A stretch of 64,000 nt of DNA from Rhodoferax sp. (GCA_031291305.1 JARLJH010000015.1:56769-120768); one strand, 5' to 3'; shown: positions 1 to 8,768, numbered from the stretch's first letter. Numbers and translations: made by a program. The notes: a model not told the origin generated them from the letters alone.

Positions 1-428
1 TGCATTTTGGGAATGGCTTCGTCCTTGTACAGCGCGCCATAGCGGTCGTAGTCATTTTTGGCGTCGGCCAAAGCGGCCTCGGCTTGCGACAGGCCCGCGC
101 GGGCCATGCTCACTTGCCCCTGGATGTCGGTGGGGTCAACCGCAAAGAGCTTTTGTCCCGCTTTGACGTGCTCGCCTTCCTGGACACTGATTTCGCGCAG
201 GAAGCCCATCAGTCGGGACGAAATCATGGCCTGCTGCTGGGCAATCACGTTGCCTGGCGCGGTGGCTACCACGGGCAGGGTCGCTTTGGCGACGGTAATC
301 ACCGTGGCCTGGACATTGGCAGCTGCTGGCGCTGCGATCTGGTCTTTGGCATGGTCGCCGCAGCCGCCCAGCGCGCCCAGAAGCAGCAGCACGGTCGCCG
401 AAATGGAAAGATTGTTGAATTCACGCAT
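1..428 (-). CDS. RND efflux periplasmic adaptor (HlyD/MFP family), partial
   Basis: Only the N-terminal ~142 residues lie in the window; the gene continues past position 1. A lipoprotein-type signal (hydrophobic stretch ending LLGALGGCG) is followed by a biotinyl-lipoyl-like segment (VVATAPGNV ... GEHVKAGQKLF) and the start of an alpha-helical hairpin. That order is typical of membrane fusion proteins, which link an inner-membrane RND pump to a TolC channel. It starts 24 bases after the stop of the TolC-like gene, so the two form an operon; the pump gene would be beyond the left edge. The substrate cannot be read from this fragment. Confidence 0.85.
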   Translation of the reverse strand, partial: MREFNNLSISATVLLLLGALGGCGDHAKDQIAAPAAANVQATVITVAKATLPVVATAPGNVIAQQQAMISSRLMGFLREISVQEGEHVKAGQKLFAVDPTDIQGQVSMARAGLSQAEAALADAKNDYDRYGALYKDEAIPKM

Positions 429-452
429 TTTGAGAGCCTTCTATGAGGTCGT

Positions 453-1895
453 TTATTTCAGGTCTGGGTCCAGATTGCCCACGGCCAGCCGCACGGACGC
501 GCGTTGCACAGCCAAATCGTATTGCGCCGTCACCCGGTCGGCCTTCGCCTTGTCAAGCTGGGTACGCGCTGCCAGCAGTTCCACCAAGGTGGTCACGCCG
601 TTCTGATAACGCTTTTCCACCAGATTCAGGGCTTCTTGCGCTTGTGCCACGCTCAAGTCATGCACGGCCAGACGGTGTTGTGCCTCGTCGGCTTTGCGCA
701 TCGCATCACCCACCTGGTAGGCCACGCTACTTTCGGTTTCTTGCAGGCGTGAGGCCAACTCCAGCTTGGCCGAGGTAGCGCGGTTGACGGCAGCGTTGGT
801 GACACCGGCGTCAAACACGTTCCAGGACATTTGCGCGCCAACGGTGTAGGAACTGGACGCCAAGCCCAAGCTTTTGTCGTTCCAGTCCTGGCGCAGCGTC
901 ACCCCGACTTGTGGATAGCGTCCAGATTTGGCGACCTGGATGTTGCCCTCTGCCGCCGCCAGTTGCGCACGCATGGCTTTGATGCGGGGGTGATTGGCCA
1001 ACGCCTGCTCACGCAAATCGGCCACCTGACCGGGTAGCAGGCTGGGCTCGATGCGCGGGCCAATGTCCAGAGGTTCGCTCAAAGGCATGCCCAGCAGCAG
1101 ATGCAATTGCTCCAAGGCAGATTCAGCTCCGTTTTGCGCTTGTTTGAGTTGAATGCGCGTGTTCTCCAGAAAAATCTGTGCACTGAGCAGGTCGCTTTTA
1201 ACGACAACACCTTGTTTGACGAGGTTCTCAATCATCTTCACATCAGCCTGCGCAGCGATTTCGCCTTGCTTGGCGACTTCCACGTAAGCACGGGCGGCGT
1301 GGGTACCGTCATAGGCTTGCAGCACATGAAAAATGACTTGCTGGCGAGCAGCTTGGTCACCGTCCTGGGCGGCCTGGACAGACGACTGTGCCTGCAGCAC
1401 GTAGCCCTCAATCATGCCGCCGGTATACAGCGGCAATTGTGCTTCGATACGCGTGTTGAAATTGGTGACGGCGTTAGGGTGGTTGAGGTCGTTGGGTGCA
1501 ATGGCCAGCAGGTTGGGGTTTGTCGTGTTGGTCAAAAAATCCGAAAATCCGAAGTCACCAAACGTTGTATTACGCTGCCCCAGCTTTAACCCAAATGCGC
1601 TGAGCGCGTCATTGGTGCGCACACCGTTGAGCGACAGCGTGACCTTGGGCATACGTGTTCCATCGGCTTGGTTGACTGCGGCCTCGGCTTGCGTAATCTG
1701 TGATTTGGTCGCCGCCAGCCCTGGGTTTTGTTTCAGAGCCAGGTCCACACAATGTGAAAAATCCAGTGTTTCTGCCAACGCCGGGGTAGCCACGGCCAGT
1801 GCCAATGCCAAGCCCAGCAGGGCTTTGGTGTAGGGAGGCTGCACCGTATCGGGTGGTCCGTTACGCTGTTTGCGCGCTAAACCGAGAGGTTTCAT
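453..1895 (-). CDS. TolC-family outer-membrane efflux channel protein
   Basis: About 480 residues, close to the usual TolC/OprM length. After a basic N-terminus and a hydrophobic signal peptide (LLGLALALAVATPALA), two repeats of the outer-membrane efflux domain follow, the second ending with the typical VEKRYQNGVTTLVELLAARTQLDKAK segment split over several helices. The protein should form a trimeric outer-membrane/periplasmic tunnel for the adaptor encoded just downstream. I chose ATG 1895 because AAGGAAAC precedes it at good spacing; an in-frame ATG at 1925 has no clear ribosome site and would lengthen the basic leader. A palindrome 33 bases upstream is a likely operator. Confidence 0.9.
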   Translation of the reverse strand: MKPLGLARKQRNGPPDTVQPPYTKALLGLALALAVATPALAETLDFSHCVDLALKQNPGLAATKSQITQAEAAVNQADGTRMPKVTLSLNGVRTNDALSAFGLKLGQRNTTFGDFGFSDFLTNTTNPNLLAIAPNDLNHPNAVTNFNTRIEAQLPLYTGGMIEGYVLQAQSSVQAAQDGDQAARQQVIFHVLQAYDGTHAARAYVEVAKQGEIAAQADVKMIENLVKQGVVVKSDLLSAQIFLENTRIQLKQAQNGAESALEQLHLLLGMPLSEPLDIGPRIEPSLLPGQVADLREQALANHPRIKAMRAQLAAAEGNIQVAKSGRYPQVGVTLRQDWNDKSLGLASSSYTVGAQMSWNVFDAGVTNAAVNRATSAKLELASRLQETESSVAYQVGDAMRKADEAQHRLAVHDLSVAQAQEALNLVEKRYQNGVTTLVELLAARTQLDKAKADRVTAQYDLAVQRASVRLAVGNLDPDLK

Positions 1896-1927
1896 GCCGT
1901 TTCCTTGAATGCTGAAGGCTGTCATTT

Positions 1928-1945
1928 TATACCCTATGGGGTATA
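1928..1945 (-). promoter_or_regulatory. Palindromic operator candidate upstream of the efflux operon
   Basis: A perfect 7-bp inverted repeat, TATACCC-TATG-GGGTATA, lies 33 bases before the TolC start codon, where a repressor or activator site would overlap the promoter. The TACC/GGTA-type palindrome with a C/G core resembles operators of the CsoR/FrmR (DUF156) sensor family as I remember them; that link is inference. No regulator gene lies next to it in the window. Confidence 0.45.
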
Positions 1946-2019
1946 CGCGATGCCTACTCATAAATTCCCCCTGCCGTTCGCTGCCGCACGGTCAGGCACC
2001 GTCTGTCTGAGGTACTGGT

Positions 2020-2580
2020 TCAGCCCAGAGCCGTTGGCTCACCGGGTACTGGCAAGGCACACACCTGATGGGCAAACGCTTCCACCTGCGTCCAGTCAGT
2101 AAATTCCACGACAGCTTTGGGGTCTGTGGGACCTTTGGTAATGGCCATGATGAAACGGATCATCTGCCGGTCAATGTAGCCCAGCGCCGGATAGTCGAGT
2201 CGGCCGGCAAAGACGCCCAGCAGATGCGGCTGCCAGCCAAGCTGTTTGAGCAGCTTGATCATGTAGGGATTGGTGTGTGGCTGGTTTTTCTCGGGCTTTC
2301 GCGCCACGATGTTGACGCTGAATAGGGCGCAGGCTTTGCTTTCCAGCGTTGACTGATTTTTGGTGATGAACGCAGCCACCTGTGGTCGGTGCTTGCCGTA
2401 GCGGATGCTCGCGCCAATGACGACACGCTCGAATTTGTCCAAATTGAGCGACTGCGCTTGGTCCAGCGGCATCAGTGTCACCTGCTGGCCCATGGCCGTC
2501 ATCACAAACTTCATGCGCTCGCAAATATGGCGCGTGTGGCCGTCAACGGTGGAGTAGATGAGCAGGGTTTGGTGTCGCAC
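2020..2580 (-). CDS. hemG: Menaquinone-dependent protoporphyrinogen IX dehydrogenase HemG
   Basis: A 186-residue flavodoxin-fold protein that matches E. coli HemG closely along its length as I recall it: LLIYSTVDGHTRHI (FMN phosphate loop), VVIGASIRYGKH, SVNIVARKPEKNQP and the C-terminal TDWTQVEAFA. HemG oxidises protoporphyrinogen IX to protoporphyrin IX in haem synthesis and passes electrons to quinone at the inner membrane. The start is GTG at 2580; no strong Shine-Dalgarno is visible, and the next in-frame ATG would remove the FMN loop, so GTG is preferred. It lies 71 bases downstream of the EF-G-like gene, with a hairpin between them. Confidence 0.92.
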   Translation of the reverse strand: MRHQTLLIYSTVDGHTRHICERMKFVMTAMGQQVTLMPLDQAQSLNLDKFERVVIGASIRYGKHRPQVAAFITKNQSTLESKACALFSVNIVARKPEKNQPHTNPYMIKLLKQLGWQPHLLGVFAGRLDYPALGYIDRQMIRFIMAITKGPTDPKAVVEFTDWTQVEAFAHQVCALPVPGEPTALG

Positions 2581-2597
2581 TTTGAGGGGGTGAAGGA

Positions 2598-2638
2598 GTG
2601 AAGTCGGTGCGATGCTAACGCGCGGCGCCGACTTTCAC
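2598..2638 (-). terminator. Hairpin between the EF-G-like gene and hemG
   Basis: A long imperfect inverted repeat (arms 2598-2610 and 2625-2638, one mismatch and one bulge, 14-base loop) could fold in RNA. There is no T-run, so it may be a weak or Rho-type terminator, an attenuator, or an mRNA-processing structure between the two genes. Confidence 0.35.
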
Positions 2639-2651
2639 TGCGGCAAACTCA

Positions 2652-4703
2652 TCAATCGTCAGCCAGATTGCCGGGCTTGAAGGCGCCGACCAGCCTGGCC
2701 TGGGTGTCGTCGTTGACCTGCGCGTAGTGCGAAAACGCCAGGCTGTACGAGCCTTGGCCACCGGTGAGCGACTTCAGGCGGCTTTGGTAGTCGCCCAGTT
2801 CGGCCAGCGGCATCTGACCGGAAATCGCGACGGTGCCCATGGGATTGGGCTGGGTGCCGGTGATGTGGCCGCGTTTGCTGGCCAGATCGCCGGTCAGGTC
2901 GCCAATGGCCGATTCCGGGGCGATGACTTCAATGTTCACCATCGGCTCCAGGACGATGGGTTTGGCGGCGCGCACCGCTTCCAGCGTGGCTTTGCGGGCG
3001 GCTGCGACAAAAGCCACCTCTTTGCCGTCCACCGCGTGGGTTTTGCCGTCATACACCGTGACACGCAGGTCGTGCAGCGGGAAACCTGCCACCGCGCCTT
3101 CAGCCAGCGCCTGCTGTACGCCTTTTTCAACCGCCGCCATGAACACGCCGGGAATGGCACCGCCTTTGACAACATCTTCAAACTCGTAGCCCGCGCCGCG
3201 TGCCAGCGGTTCCACGCGCAAGAATACTTCGCCAAACTGGCCGGCACCACCGCTTTGTTTCTTGTGGCGGCAATGGCCTTCGGCCTTGCCGAGAATGGTT
3301 TCACGGTAAGCGATCTGCGGTACGCTGGTGTCAAGTTCCAGCTTGAACTGCTGTTGCATGCGCAGCATCTTGGAGCGCAGGTGCATGTCACCCAGGCCAC
3401 GAATCACGGTCTCGTTGGTGCCGGGGTGGCGTTCGACGGTGAAGCAGGGGTCTTCCATCTCCAGCTTGTGCAGAATCTCGAACAAACGCTGTTCGTCGCC
3501 CTTGCGCTGGGTCTGCACCGCCAGCCCTTGCATCGGCTGCGGAAACACCAGCGGTTTCAGGTGCACGTTGTCGAGTTCATGCGCGTCGTGCAGTACGCAG
3601 TCAAACACGATCTCATCGACCTTGGCCACCGCACCCAGATCGCCCGGCACCAGCGCATCGACTTCCACGTAGTCCTTGCCCTGCAGCCGGTACAGGTGGT
3701 TAACCTTGAACGGGTGCTTGGCCGAACCGGCAAACAATTGTGCGTCCTTGCGCACGGTGCCCTGGTGCACACGAAACACGCCGAGCTTGCCAATGAACGG
3801 GTCCATGACAACCTTGAATACATGTGCCAGAACGGGTAGCGCGTCGTCTGGTTGGGCGGTGTAGGCTTCCTCCACGCCAGCCTCAGTCTTGTAGAACGGT
3901 GGTGGGTTGCCCTCCAAGGGGTTGGGGGCGAGTTTGACCAGAGCGTCGAGCAGTTGCGGCACGCCAGCGCCGGTCTTGGCGGAGACAAACAAGATCGGGA
4001 TCAGATGCCCGGCGCGCAGTGCTTTCTCGAATGGGGCGTGCAGTTCCTGCGCGCTGGGGTCGGTGCCATCTTCGAGGTAGCGCGCCATCAGCGCATCGTC
4101 TTCTTCGATCAATTGGTCGATCAGGGCCCGGTGTGCGGCGGCGACCGAGGCAAAGTCACTCTCGCCATCGTCGTGCCCGAGCAACTCCACCACTTCCTGC
4201 GCGTGGTGCGTGGGCAGGTCCAGCAGCAGGCACTGTTTGCCAAAGCGTTCGCGGATGTCTGCCACCAGCGCGCCTAGGTCGAGGTTGTCGGCATCGATCT
4301 TGTTGATGACGATCATGCGACACAGACCACGTTCACCGGCCAGCGTGAACATGCGCTCGGTGGTCAGCTCAATGCCGGTTTGCGCGCTGATCATGATCAG
4401 TGCGGTGTCTGCAGCGGCCAGTGCGCCGATGGCCTGACCGGCGAAGTCGGGGTAGCCGGGGGTGTCGAGCAGGTGAATCAGGGTGTCAGCGCTGGTCAGG
4501 CTCACCAAGGCAGATTGCAGCGAGTGGCCGAGTTGTTTTTCAAGTGGGTCAAAGTCGCAGACCGTGTTGCCTTTCTCGACGGTGCCACGGCTGACAATGG
4601 CGCCGGTGGCAGCCAGCAGGCTTTCCACCAGTGTTGTTTTCCCCACAGACCCATGACCTACCAATGCCACGGCACGAACTTTTTCTGATGGTTGGAAACT
4701 CAT
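2652..4703 (-). CDS. Elongation factor G-like GTPase (EF-G II type)
   Basis: A 683-residue translational GTPase with the P-loop GHGSVGKTT near residues 16-24, the G3 DTPG (about 78), the G4 NKID (about 135), then EF-G domains II-V (HCRHKKQSGGAGQFGEV in domain IV, GHITGTQPNPMG near the end). The P-loop differs from the AHIDAGKTT of canonical EF-G, and the G domain is compact. This is the pattern of the second EF-G-like family whose role (ribosome recycling, stress, or none known) varies. It stands alone with no ribosomal protein genes nearby, so it is not the main fusA of the str operon. Confidence 0.88.
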   Translation of the reverse strand: MSFQPSEKVRAVALVGHGSVGKTTLVESLLAATGAIVSRGTVEKGNTVCDFDPLEKQLGHSLQSALVSLTSADTLIHLLDTPGYPDFAGQAIGALAAADTALIMISAQTGIELTTERMFTLAGERGLCRMIVINKIDADNLDLGALVADIRERFGKQCLLLDLPTHHAQEVVELLGHDDGESDFASVAAAHRALIDQLIEEDDALMARYLEDGTDPSAQELHAPFEKALRAGHLIPILFVSAKTGAGVPQLLDALVKLAPNPLEGNPPPFYKTEAGVEEAYTAQPDDALPVLAHVFKVVMDPFIGKLGVFRVHQGTVRKDAQLFAGSAKHPFKVNHLYRLQGKDYVEVDALVPGDLGAVAKVDEIVFDCVLHDAHELDNVHLKPLVFPQPMQGLAVQTQRKGDEQRLFEILHKLEMEDPCFTVERHPGTNETVIRGLGDMHLRSKMLRMQQQFKLELDTSVPQIAYRETILGKAEGHCRHKKQSGGAGQFGEVFLRVEPLARGAGYEFEDVVKGGAIPGVFMAAVEKGVQQALAEGAVAGFPLHDLRVTVYDGKTHAVDGKEVAFVAAARKATLEAVRAAKPIVLEPMVNIEVIAPESAIGDLTGDLASKRGHITGTQPNPMGTVAISGQMPLAELGDYQSRLKSLTGGQGSYSLAFSHYAQVNDDTQARLVGAFKPGNLADD

Positions 4704-5051
4704 ACAGCACTCTTTATTGTGAAGTTGTGAGCAAACAGTTTACGCCTGTGCAGCGAGCTTGGACAGAGGTTCACCAGCGTATTTGAACGTCAAAATTCAG
4801 CTTCCTCAGAAAGAGAAAAACTGCGGATTCTGGCGAGTGACCTGTCGCAGAGGGGCGAAACAGTCGGCATCAATAGCCGTGTCGACGGTGTCTTGCATGA
4901 TGGCCAGGGTCTTGTCCGCTGGCACCGCGCCGCAGCAAGGACGCTCGGCAGCGTCTAGCGTGCCCACCTCATGTTCAGCAGGGCAATGAGCGCGTGAAAA
5001 ATCGACCTCTAGCCCTTATGTATGCTTGATAAGTAGCTGCTATTAGTGTAG
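4704..5051. other. Intergenic stretch, no convincing gene
   Basis: This 348-base gap holds the upstream region of the EF-G-like gene and one copy of the dispersed repeat (5004-5046). The minus strand has an open frame of about 69 codons ending near 4817 with a plausible protein-like composition (HCPAEHEVG, CFAPLRQVT) but no start codon with a ribosome site and no family I recognise. It could be the tail of a decayed gene. Confidence 0.5.
5004..5046 (-). repeat. Dispersed ~45-bp repeat, copy 1
   Basis: Read on the minus strand it runs from ATAGCAGCTACTTATC to ATAAGGGCTAGAGGTC. It shares the TAGCT-type head and AAGGGCTAGAG tail with six other copies in the window. It lies between genes. Confidence 0.65.
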
Positions 5052-5570
5052 TTAAAGAGGATGTTCTGTATAAAACTTGCCACCGTGATAAAGCAGCGGT
5101 GAGGCGCCTGCACGGTGGCTGCAATGCTCCACCTCGCCAACAAAAATCACATGATCGCCTTCAGCATACCGGCTGCGGTTAAAGCACTCAAAGGTAGCCA
5201 CGCTCCCGGTGATCAACGGCGCACCGCTGACGCCCACAGTGAAATCCAGATCGACGAAACGGTCGGTGCCACGTGTGGCGAAACGTAGCGCCAGCGCCTG
5301 CTGGTCGGCTGCCAGAATGTTGATGGCGTAGTGTGAGCCCTGGCGAAAAGCGTCCATCGAGGTCGCTGCCTGTGACAGACTCCACAGCACCAGCGGTGGC
5401 GTCAGCGAGACCGAGTTGAAGGAGTTGGCGGTCAGTCCAACGAGTTCACCCGTGGGTGTGCGTGCAGTGACAATGGTCACACCAGTGGCAAACATTCCCA
5501 GGGCGGTACGAAATTCGGGGCTTGAGAAATGTGGAGCGCGGGCCTGAGCTTGCAAAGTAGATGTAGACAT
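5052..5570 (-). CDS. Flavin reductase-like domain protein
   Basis: A 172-residue protein of the HpaC/flavin reductase family: FRTALGMFATGVTIVT at the N-terminus, GLTANSFNSVSLTPPLVLWSL (FMN/FAD-binding region) and DHVIFVGEVEH near the C-terminus. Such proteins reduce free FMN or FAD with NAD(P)H and often feed a two-component monooxygenase. No monooxygenase lies beside it, so the partner is unknown. It is divergent from the M14 peptidase gene and the two share an 84-base promoter region. Confidence 0.88.
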   Translation of the reverse strand: MSTSTLQAQARAPHFSSPEFRTALGMFATGVTIVTARTPTGELVGLTANSFNSVSLTPPLVLWSLSQAATSMDAFRQGSHYAINILAADQQALALRFATRGTDRFVDLDFTVGVSGAPLITGSVATFECFNRSRYAEGDHVIFVGEVEHCSHRAGASPLLYHGGKFYTEHPL

Positions 5571-5654
5571 CGCAAGGAATTTACCCTAAATCCTCGGCGC
5601 TTGAGCGTCAACCGACAATTCATGTTGTTGGGTGCGCTTTTCGACTTCAATGAT

Positions 5655-6521
5655 ATGCATACAAGCTTTCTGAAACTCATTTTCATCACTTTTTTATTGA
5701 TAGCAGCTATCGTCCGCCCTACCTGGGCTTGCGCTGATTTTTATACCAAACTTCCGGATGTTTCAAAGGACTTGTGTCTTCAGGCACAACTCAAGCCAAG
5801 CGGGGCGCGTAGTGTGCAAGGGCGGTCGATTTTGGTGCGCGACATCACGCCACCTGATGTGCATAGGCGCGTGCTGGTGCTGGCTGCCATGCATGGTGAT
5901 GAATTTTCGGCGGCGTCGGTGGCACTGCACTGGCTGCAGATGGCCAATGCTGCGCCCGTGCGAACACACTGGCGCTTCATCCCGGTGCTCAACCCGGACG
6001 GTTTGTTGCGTCAGCCCGCGCAACGCATGAACGCGCATGGTGTGGACCTGAACCGCAACTTTCCAACACCCAACTGGCAGCGTGAGACCAAAATATATTG
6101 GGAAAAACTGACCCGCAGGGACCCGCGGCGTTGGCCAGGGCGTGCGCCTTTGAGTGAACCAGAGGCGAAGTACCTGTTTGATGAGATAGGGCGCTTCCAG
6201 CCGGATGTGATCGTCAGTATCCATGCGCCCTATGGCGTGCTGGATTTTGATGGCCCGGTGATGCCACCCACTCGGCTGGGTCGCCTCTATCTGGACCAGG
6301 TCGGCGTGTTTCCTGGCTCGTTGGGCAATTACAGTGGCGTGCAGCGCGGGGTGCCGGTGGTGACCGTGGAGTTGCCCAGCGCCTTGCGCGCACCGATAGC
6401 TAGCGAGATGTCAAAAATGTGGCGCGATTTGCTCACATGGATGGATAAAACCCTGCCCCCCGACGAGATATCTGCTGCCCCCACTCTGGCGCGCTTGCCA
6501 AAATCTGTGCAGCAACGCTGA
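5655..6521 (+). CDS. M14-family zinc carboxypeptidase, exported (MpaA-like)
   Basis: About 288 residues. A signal peptide (FLKLIFITFLLIAAIVRPTWA) precedes a carboxypeptidase domain with the zinc ligands HGDE (H..E), the substrate-binding NRNF, and IHAP for the third ligand; VTVELPSAL near the end carries the likely catalytic Glu. MpaA-type enzymes cut the gamma-D-glutamyl bond of murein peptides, so a cell-wall peptide role is likely but not shown. I chose ATG 5655 because it puts the signal peptide at the N-terminus; Shine-Dalgarno support is weak, and an in-frame ATG at 5622 is possible. Confidence 0.82.
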   Translation: MHTSFLKLIFITFLLIAAIVRPTWACADFYTKLPDVSKDLCLQAQLKPSGARSVQGRSILVRDITPPDVHRRVLVLAAMHGDEFSAASVALHWLQMANAAPVRTHWRFIPVLNPDGLLRQPAQRMNAHGVDLNRNFPTPNWQRETKIYWEKLTRRDPRRWPGRAPLSEPEAKYLFDEIGRFQPDVIVSIHAPYGVLDFDGPVMPPTRLGRLYLDQVGVFPGSLGNYSGVQRGVPVVTVELPSALRAPIASEMSKMWRDLLTWMDKTLPPDEISAAPTLARLPKSVQQR

Positions 6522-6552
6522 AGATCAGATAAAACCAAGGGTTTTCCCTAGG

Positions 6553-6579
6553 TTGCATTTTCATTTGTTCAAATATACT
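6553..6579 (+). promoter_or_regulatory. Sigma-70-like promoter for a small transcript
   Basis: TTGCAT (6553-6558) and TATACT (6574-6579) are separated by 15 bases, slightly short of the ideal. The predicted start falls near 6584-6586, directly before the hairpins described next. Confidence 0.4.
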
Positions 6580-6581
6580 TA

Positions 6582-6650
6582 CACTCGCAATTCTTCTTCA
6601 GCGAGTGGAAAAGCATACGAGTTCGGAGCCCTTCGGGGCTCCTTTTTTTT
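6582..6650 (+). ncRNA. Candidate small RNA, about 65 nt, two hairpins
   Basis: The segment begins with a perfect 7-bp stem CACTCGC/GCGAGTG (6582-6588 and 6601-6607) that closes a pyrimidine-rich loop AATTCTTCTTCA, then a 17-base single-stranded linker and a perfect intrinsic terminator. A promoter-like sequence sits just upstream. A UUCUUC loop could pair with GAAGGA-type ribosome sites, as in known regulatory RNAs with C/U-rich loops. No family is recognised. The simpler alternative is that it is the 3' end of the peptidase mRNA, whose stop is 61 bases earlier. Confidence 0.45.
6625..6650 (+). terminator. Rho-independent terminator
   Basis: GGAGCCC-TTCG-GGGCTCC followed by eight T residues: a 7-bp GC-rich stem, a stable UUCG tetraloop and a U-tract. 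It ends plus-strand transcription from the peptidase gene or the candidate small RNA. The T-run reaches the stop codon of the convergent ClC gene. Confidence 0.92.
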
Positions 6651-7983
6651 AGGACTTGGGTATTGTGGGAAGGCGCTGCAACTGCAGTTGGGCCAGCGCC
6701 CCATACAACGGCACACACAACAGGCGCGAGACCCCGCTGGCGACCATGGCCGTGGCCATCATGCTCAGCACCAGAGCGTGGCCGTCAACCATTTCCATGA
6801 CGATGATGAAGGCGGTGAGTGGCGCCTGCGTGACAGCTGCCAGAAAACCCGCCATTCCCAGTGCAATCAGTGTTGGCGCATTGGCGTAATGGGTAAGCAG
6901 GGCAATGTCATTGCCTAACGAGCCGCCAATGGCCAGCGCTGGCGCAAAGAGACCGCCGGGTACACCGGCCCAGGTGGTGATCCAGGTGGCCACAAACTTC
7001 AACAAGGTAAAGAATGGTTGTGTTTCCGGACTGCCATCCAGTATGGCGCGGCTGTGGGTGTATCCGGTACCAAAAGTACTGCCGTGTCCAACCAAACCAA
7101 TCACCGCCAACGCCAAACCACACGCTGCAGCAAAAACCACCGGCGAGCGTTTGCGCCCGCGGCTGAAAGGGTCGGCCGAGTCGCCCCGGATCGACAGCAG
7201 CAGAACCCTGGCAAACAGGCCGCCCAACAGGCCACAGGCGACCCCGACCAACAAGCCCGGCAGCAGCAGGGCGCTGCTCAGCTTATCCACGTGGATCACG
7301 CCAAAGTAAGTGGCATTGCCATACACCGACACTGCCATCAAACCACTGAGAACAATGCCGGCCACCAGCAGCCCGTAATTGCGCTGGTCGGGTCGGCGCG
7401 ACAACTCTTCAATGGCAAACATGACACCGCCCAGTGGCGTATTGAAAGCAGCTGCAATACCCGCCGCGCCCCCGGCCATCAGCAAGCCGTTTTCGGACAC
7501 CTGGGACTTGTCGGGCAAATAGCGCCGCGCGTGGTGCATGACACCAGCCGCAATTTGTACCGATGGGCCTTCACGCCCGAGCGATAGTCCACCCAGTAAA
7601 CCCCAGGTGGTGAGCGCCATTTTGATGGCACTGAGCTTGAGCGAAACAAATAGATGGCGATCACGGCGTGCCACGCTTGCATCCATGGAGGCCATGACCT
7701 GGGGTATGCCCGAACCCGTTGCACCAACCGCATATTTGCGCATCACCCAGACAATCGAGGCGGTGCACAGTGGCATCCACAAAAAAGTGGCCCATCCATG
7801 AAGATGACTCACGCGCTCAAACAGCCCAAAGGCCAACTCGGTCATCCAGGTAAAGGCCACCACCGTCAACCCCGCCAGTGCGGAAAATCCGATCACGACT
7901 GCGCGGCCCGCCCACAGTCGCCAATCGTACAGGTCGGTGCGGATGGCATGCAGCAGAGTCGAACTGCCGTCGTCAATTTTCAT
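6649..7983 (-). CDS. ClC-family chloride channel or H+/Cl- antiporter
   Basis: A 444-residue membrane protein with all signature loops: GSGIPQV (about 90), GREGPS (about 136, including the gating Glu of antiporters) and GGLFAPALAIG (about 345), plus many hydrophobic helices. There are no C-terminal CBS domains, as in short prokaryotic ClCs such as E. coli ClcA. It should exchange chloride for protons across the inner membrane, helping with acid or ion stress. It is divergent from the MarR gene across 290 bases in which I see no other gene. Confidence 0.92.
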   Translation of the reverse strand: MKIDDGSSTLLHAIRTDLYDWRLWAGRAVVIGFSALAGLTVVAFTWMTELAFGLFERVSHLHGWATFLWMPLCTASIVWVMRKYAVGATGSGIPQVMASMDASVARRDRHLFVSLKLSAIKMALTTWGLLGGLSLGREGPSVQIAAGVMHHARRYLPDKSQVSENGLLMAGGAAGIAAAFNTPLGGVMFAIEELSRRPDQRNYGLLVAGIVLSGLMAVSVYGNATYFGVIHVDKLSSALLLPGLLVGVACGLLGGLFARVLLLSIRGDSADPFSRGRKRSPVVFAAACGLALAVIGLVGHGSTFGTGYTHSRAILDGSPETQPFFTLLKFVATWITTWAGVPGGLFAPALAIGGSLGNDIALLTHYANAPTLIALGMAGFLAAVTQAPLTAFIIVMEMVDGHALVLSMMATAMVASGVSRLLCVPLYGALAQLQLQRLPTIPKS

Positions 7984-8273
7984 TGGATGGTGTCAGTCAA
8001 GAGTTGTCGGGGCAATGCAGTCCGTCAGGGAGTGGTAGCCCAAGGGGTAATAATACATTGCTTCAAATGTGATTGGATGCAATAGGGTCTGGCCGTCAAT
8101 AGCGCAGGCGCCAAATGCTGTCTCGTGTTGTTGGTTTTGCGGTATTGTCCGCAATTGTGTCTGGACTAACGCGTTGTACATGCACGGTAGCGTCACTTCT
8201 GCCGTGGGTCACGGTTACTGAGATCCGGTCAGGCACACTATCATCCTCGAATTCCAATTACCTGCCTTCGTTT

Positions 8274-8768
8274 ATGACATCCAACGTCAAAGTTGCCATG
8301 GGGACCGCATCACCGCAATCTGCAGTGGTGTTGCGCCGTTTTCGTATTGTTTTCAATGCCATTCGTACACATTTCAAACAGGTTGAAAAGCAGGTGGGTA
8401 TGGGTGGCGCGCAGGTGTGGGCTTTGAGTGTGATCCGTGACCAGCCGGGCATTGGCTTGGGGGAGTTGGCGCGCAGCCTGGACGTTCATCAGTCCACAGC
8501 CAGCAATCTTGTCAAGGGTTTGCTAGCCAAAGGGCTTATTCGGGCGGAAAAGGGACGGGCCGACAAGCGCCAGGTGCAGTTGGAGGTGCTGCCCGAGGCG
8601 TTGGCGTTGTTGGCCAAGGTGCCAGGGCCTTTTGAGGGGGTGTTGCCCGCCGCGCTGGACAAGTTACCCGCGCAGACCTTGCAGCAGTTGGATCATGATC
8701 TGGCGGAACTCATTGCTTTGCTCAAGGTGGACGAGTCCAGTGGCAGCATTCCGCTGGCGGATCTGTAA
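8274..8768 (+). CDS. MarR-family transcriptional regulator
   Basis: About 164 residues with a winged helix-turn-helix: GLGELARSLDVHQSTASNLVKGLLAKGLIRAEKGRADKRQ is the recognition helix followed by the wing with the D-x-R motif. The flanking helices would form the dimer interface. It probably represses a nearby promoter in response to a small ligand; the divergent ClC gene is the closest candidate target. ATG 8274 was chosen because upstream codons show no protein-like pattern. Confidence 0.85.
   Translation: MTSNVKVAMGTASPQSAVVLRRFRIVFNAIRTHFKQVEKQVGMGGAQVWALSVIRDQPGIGLGELARSLDVHQSTASNLVKGLLAKGLIRAEKGRADKRQVQLEVLPEALALLAKVPGPFEGVLPAALDKLPAQTLQQLDHDLAELIALLKVDESSGSIPLADL

Noticed and set aside
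2101-2118. AAATTCCACGACA resembling the right half of the proposed PrsR box
   Set aside because: It is within hemG coding sequence and lacks the TGT half.
4759-4989. 76-codon open frame on the plus strand
   Set aside because: No ribosome site, no protein-like pattern, and it opposes a more plausible decayed frame on the minus strand.
7984-8273. Search for a gene between the ClC and MarR genes
   Set aside because: Only short frames without ribosome sites; the stretch is best read as a divergent promoter region.
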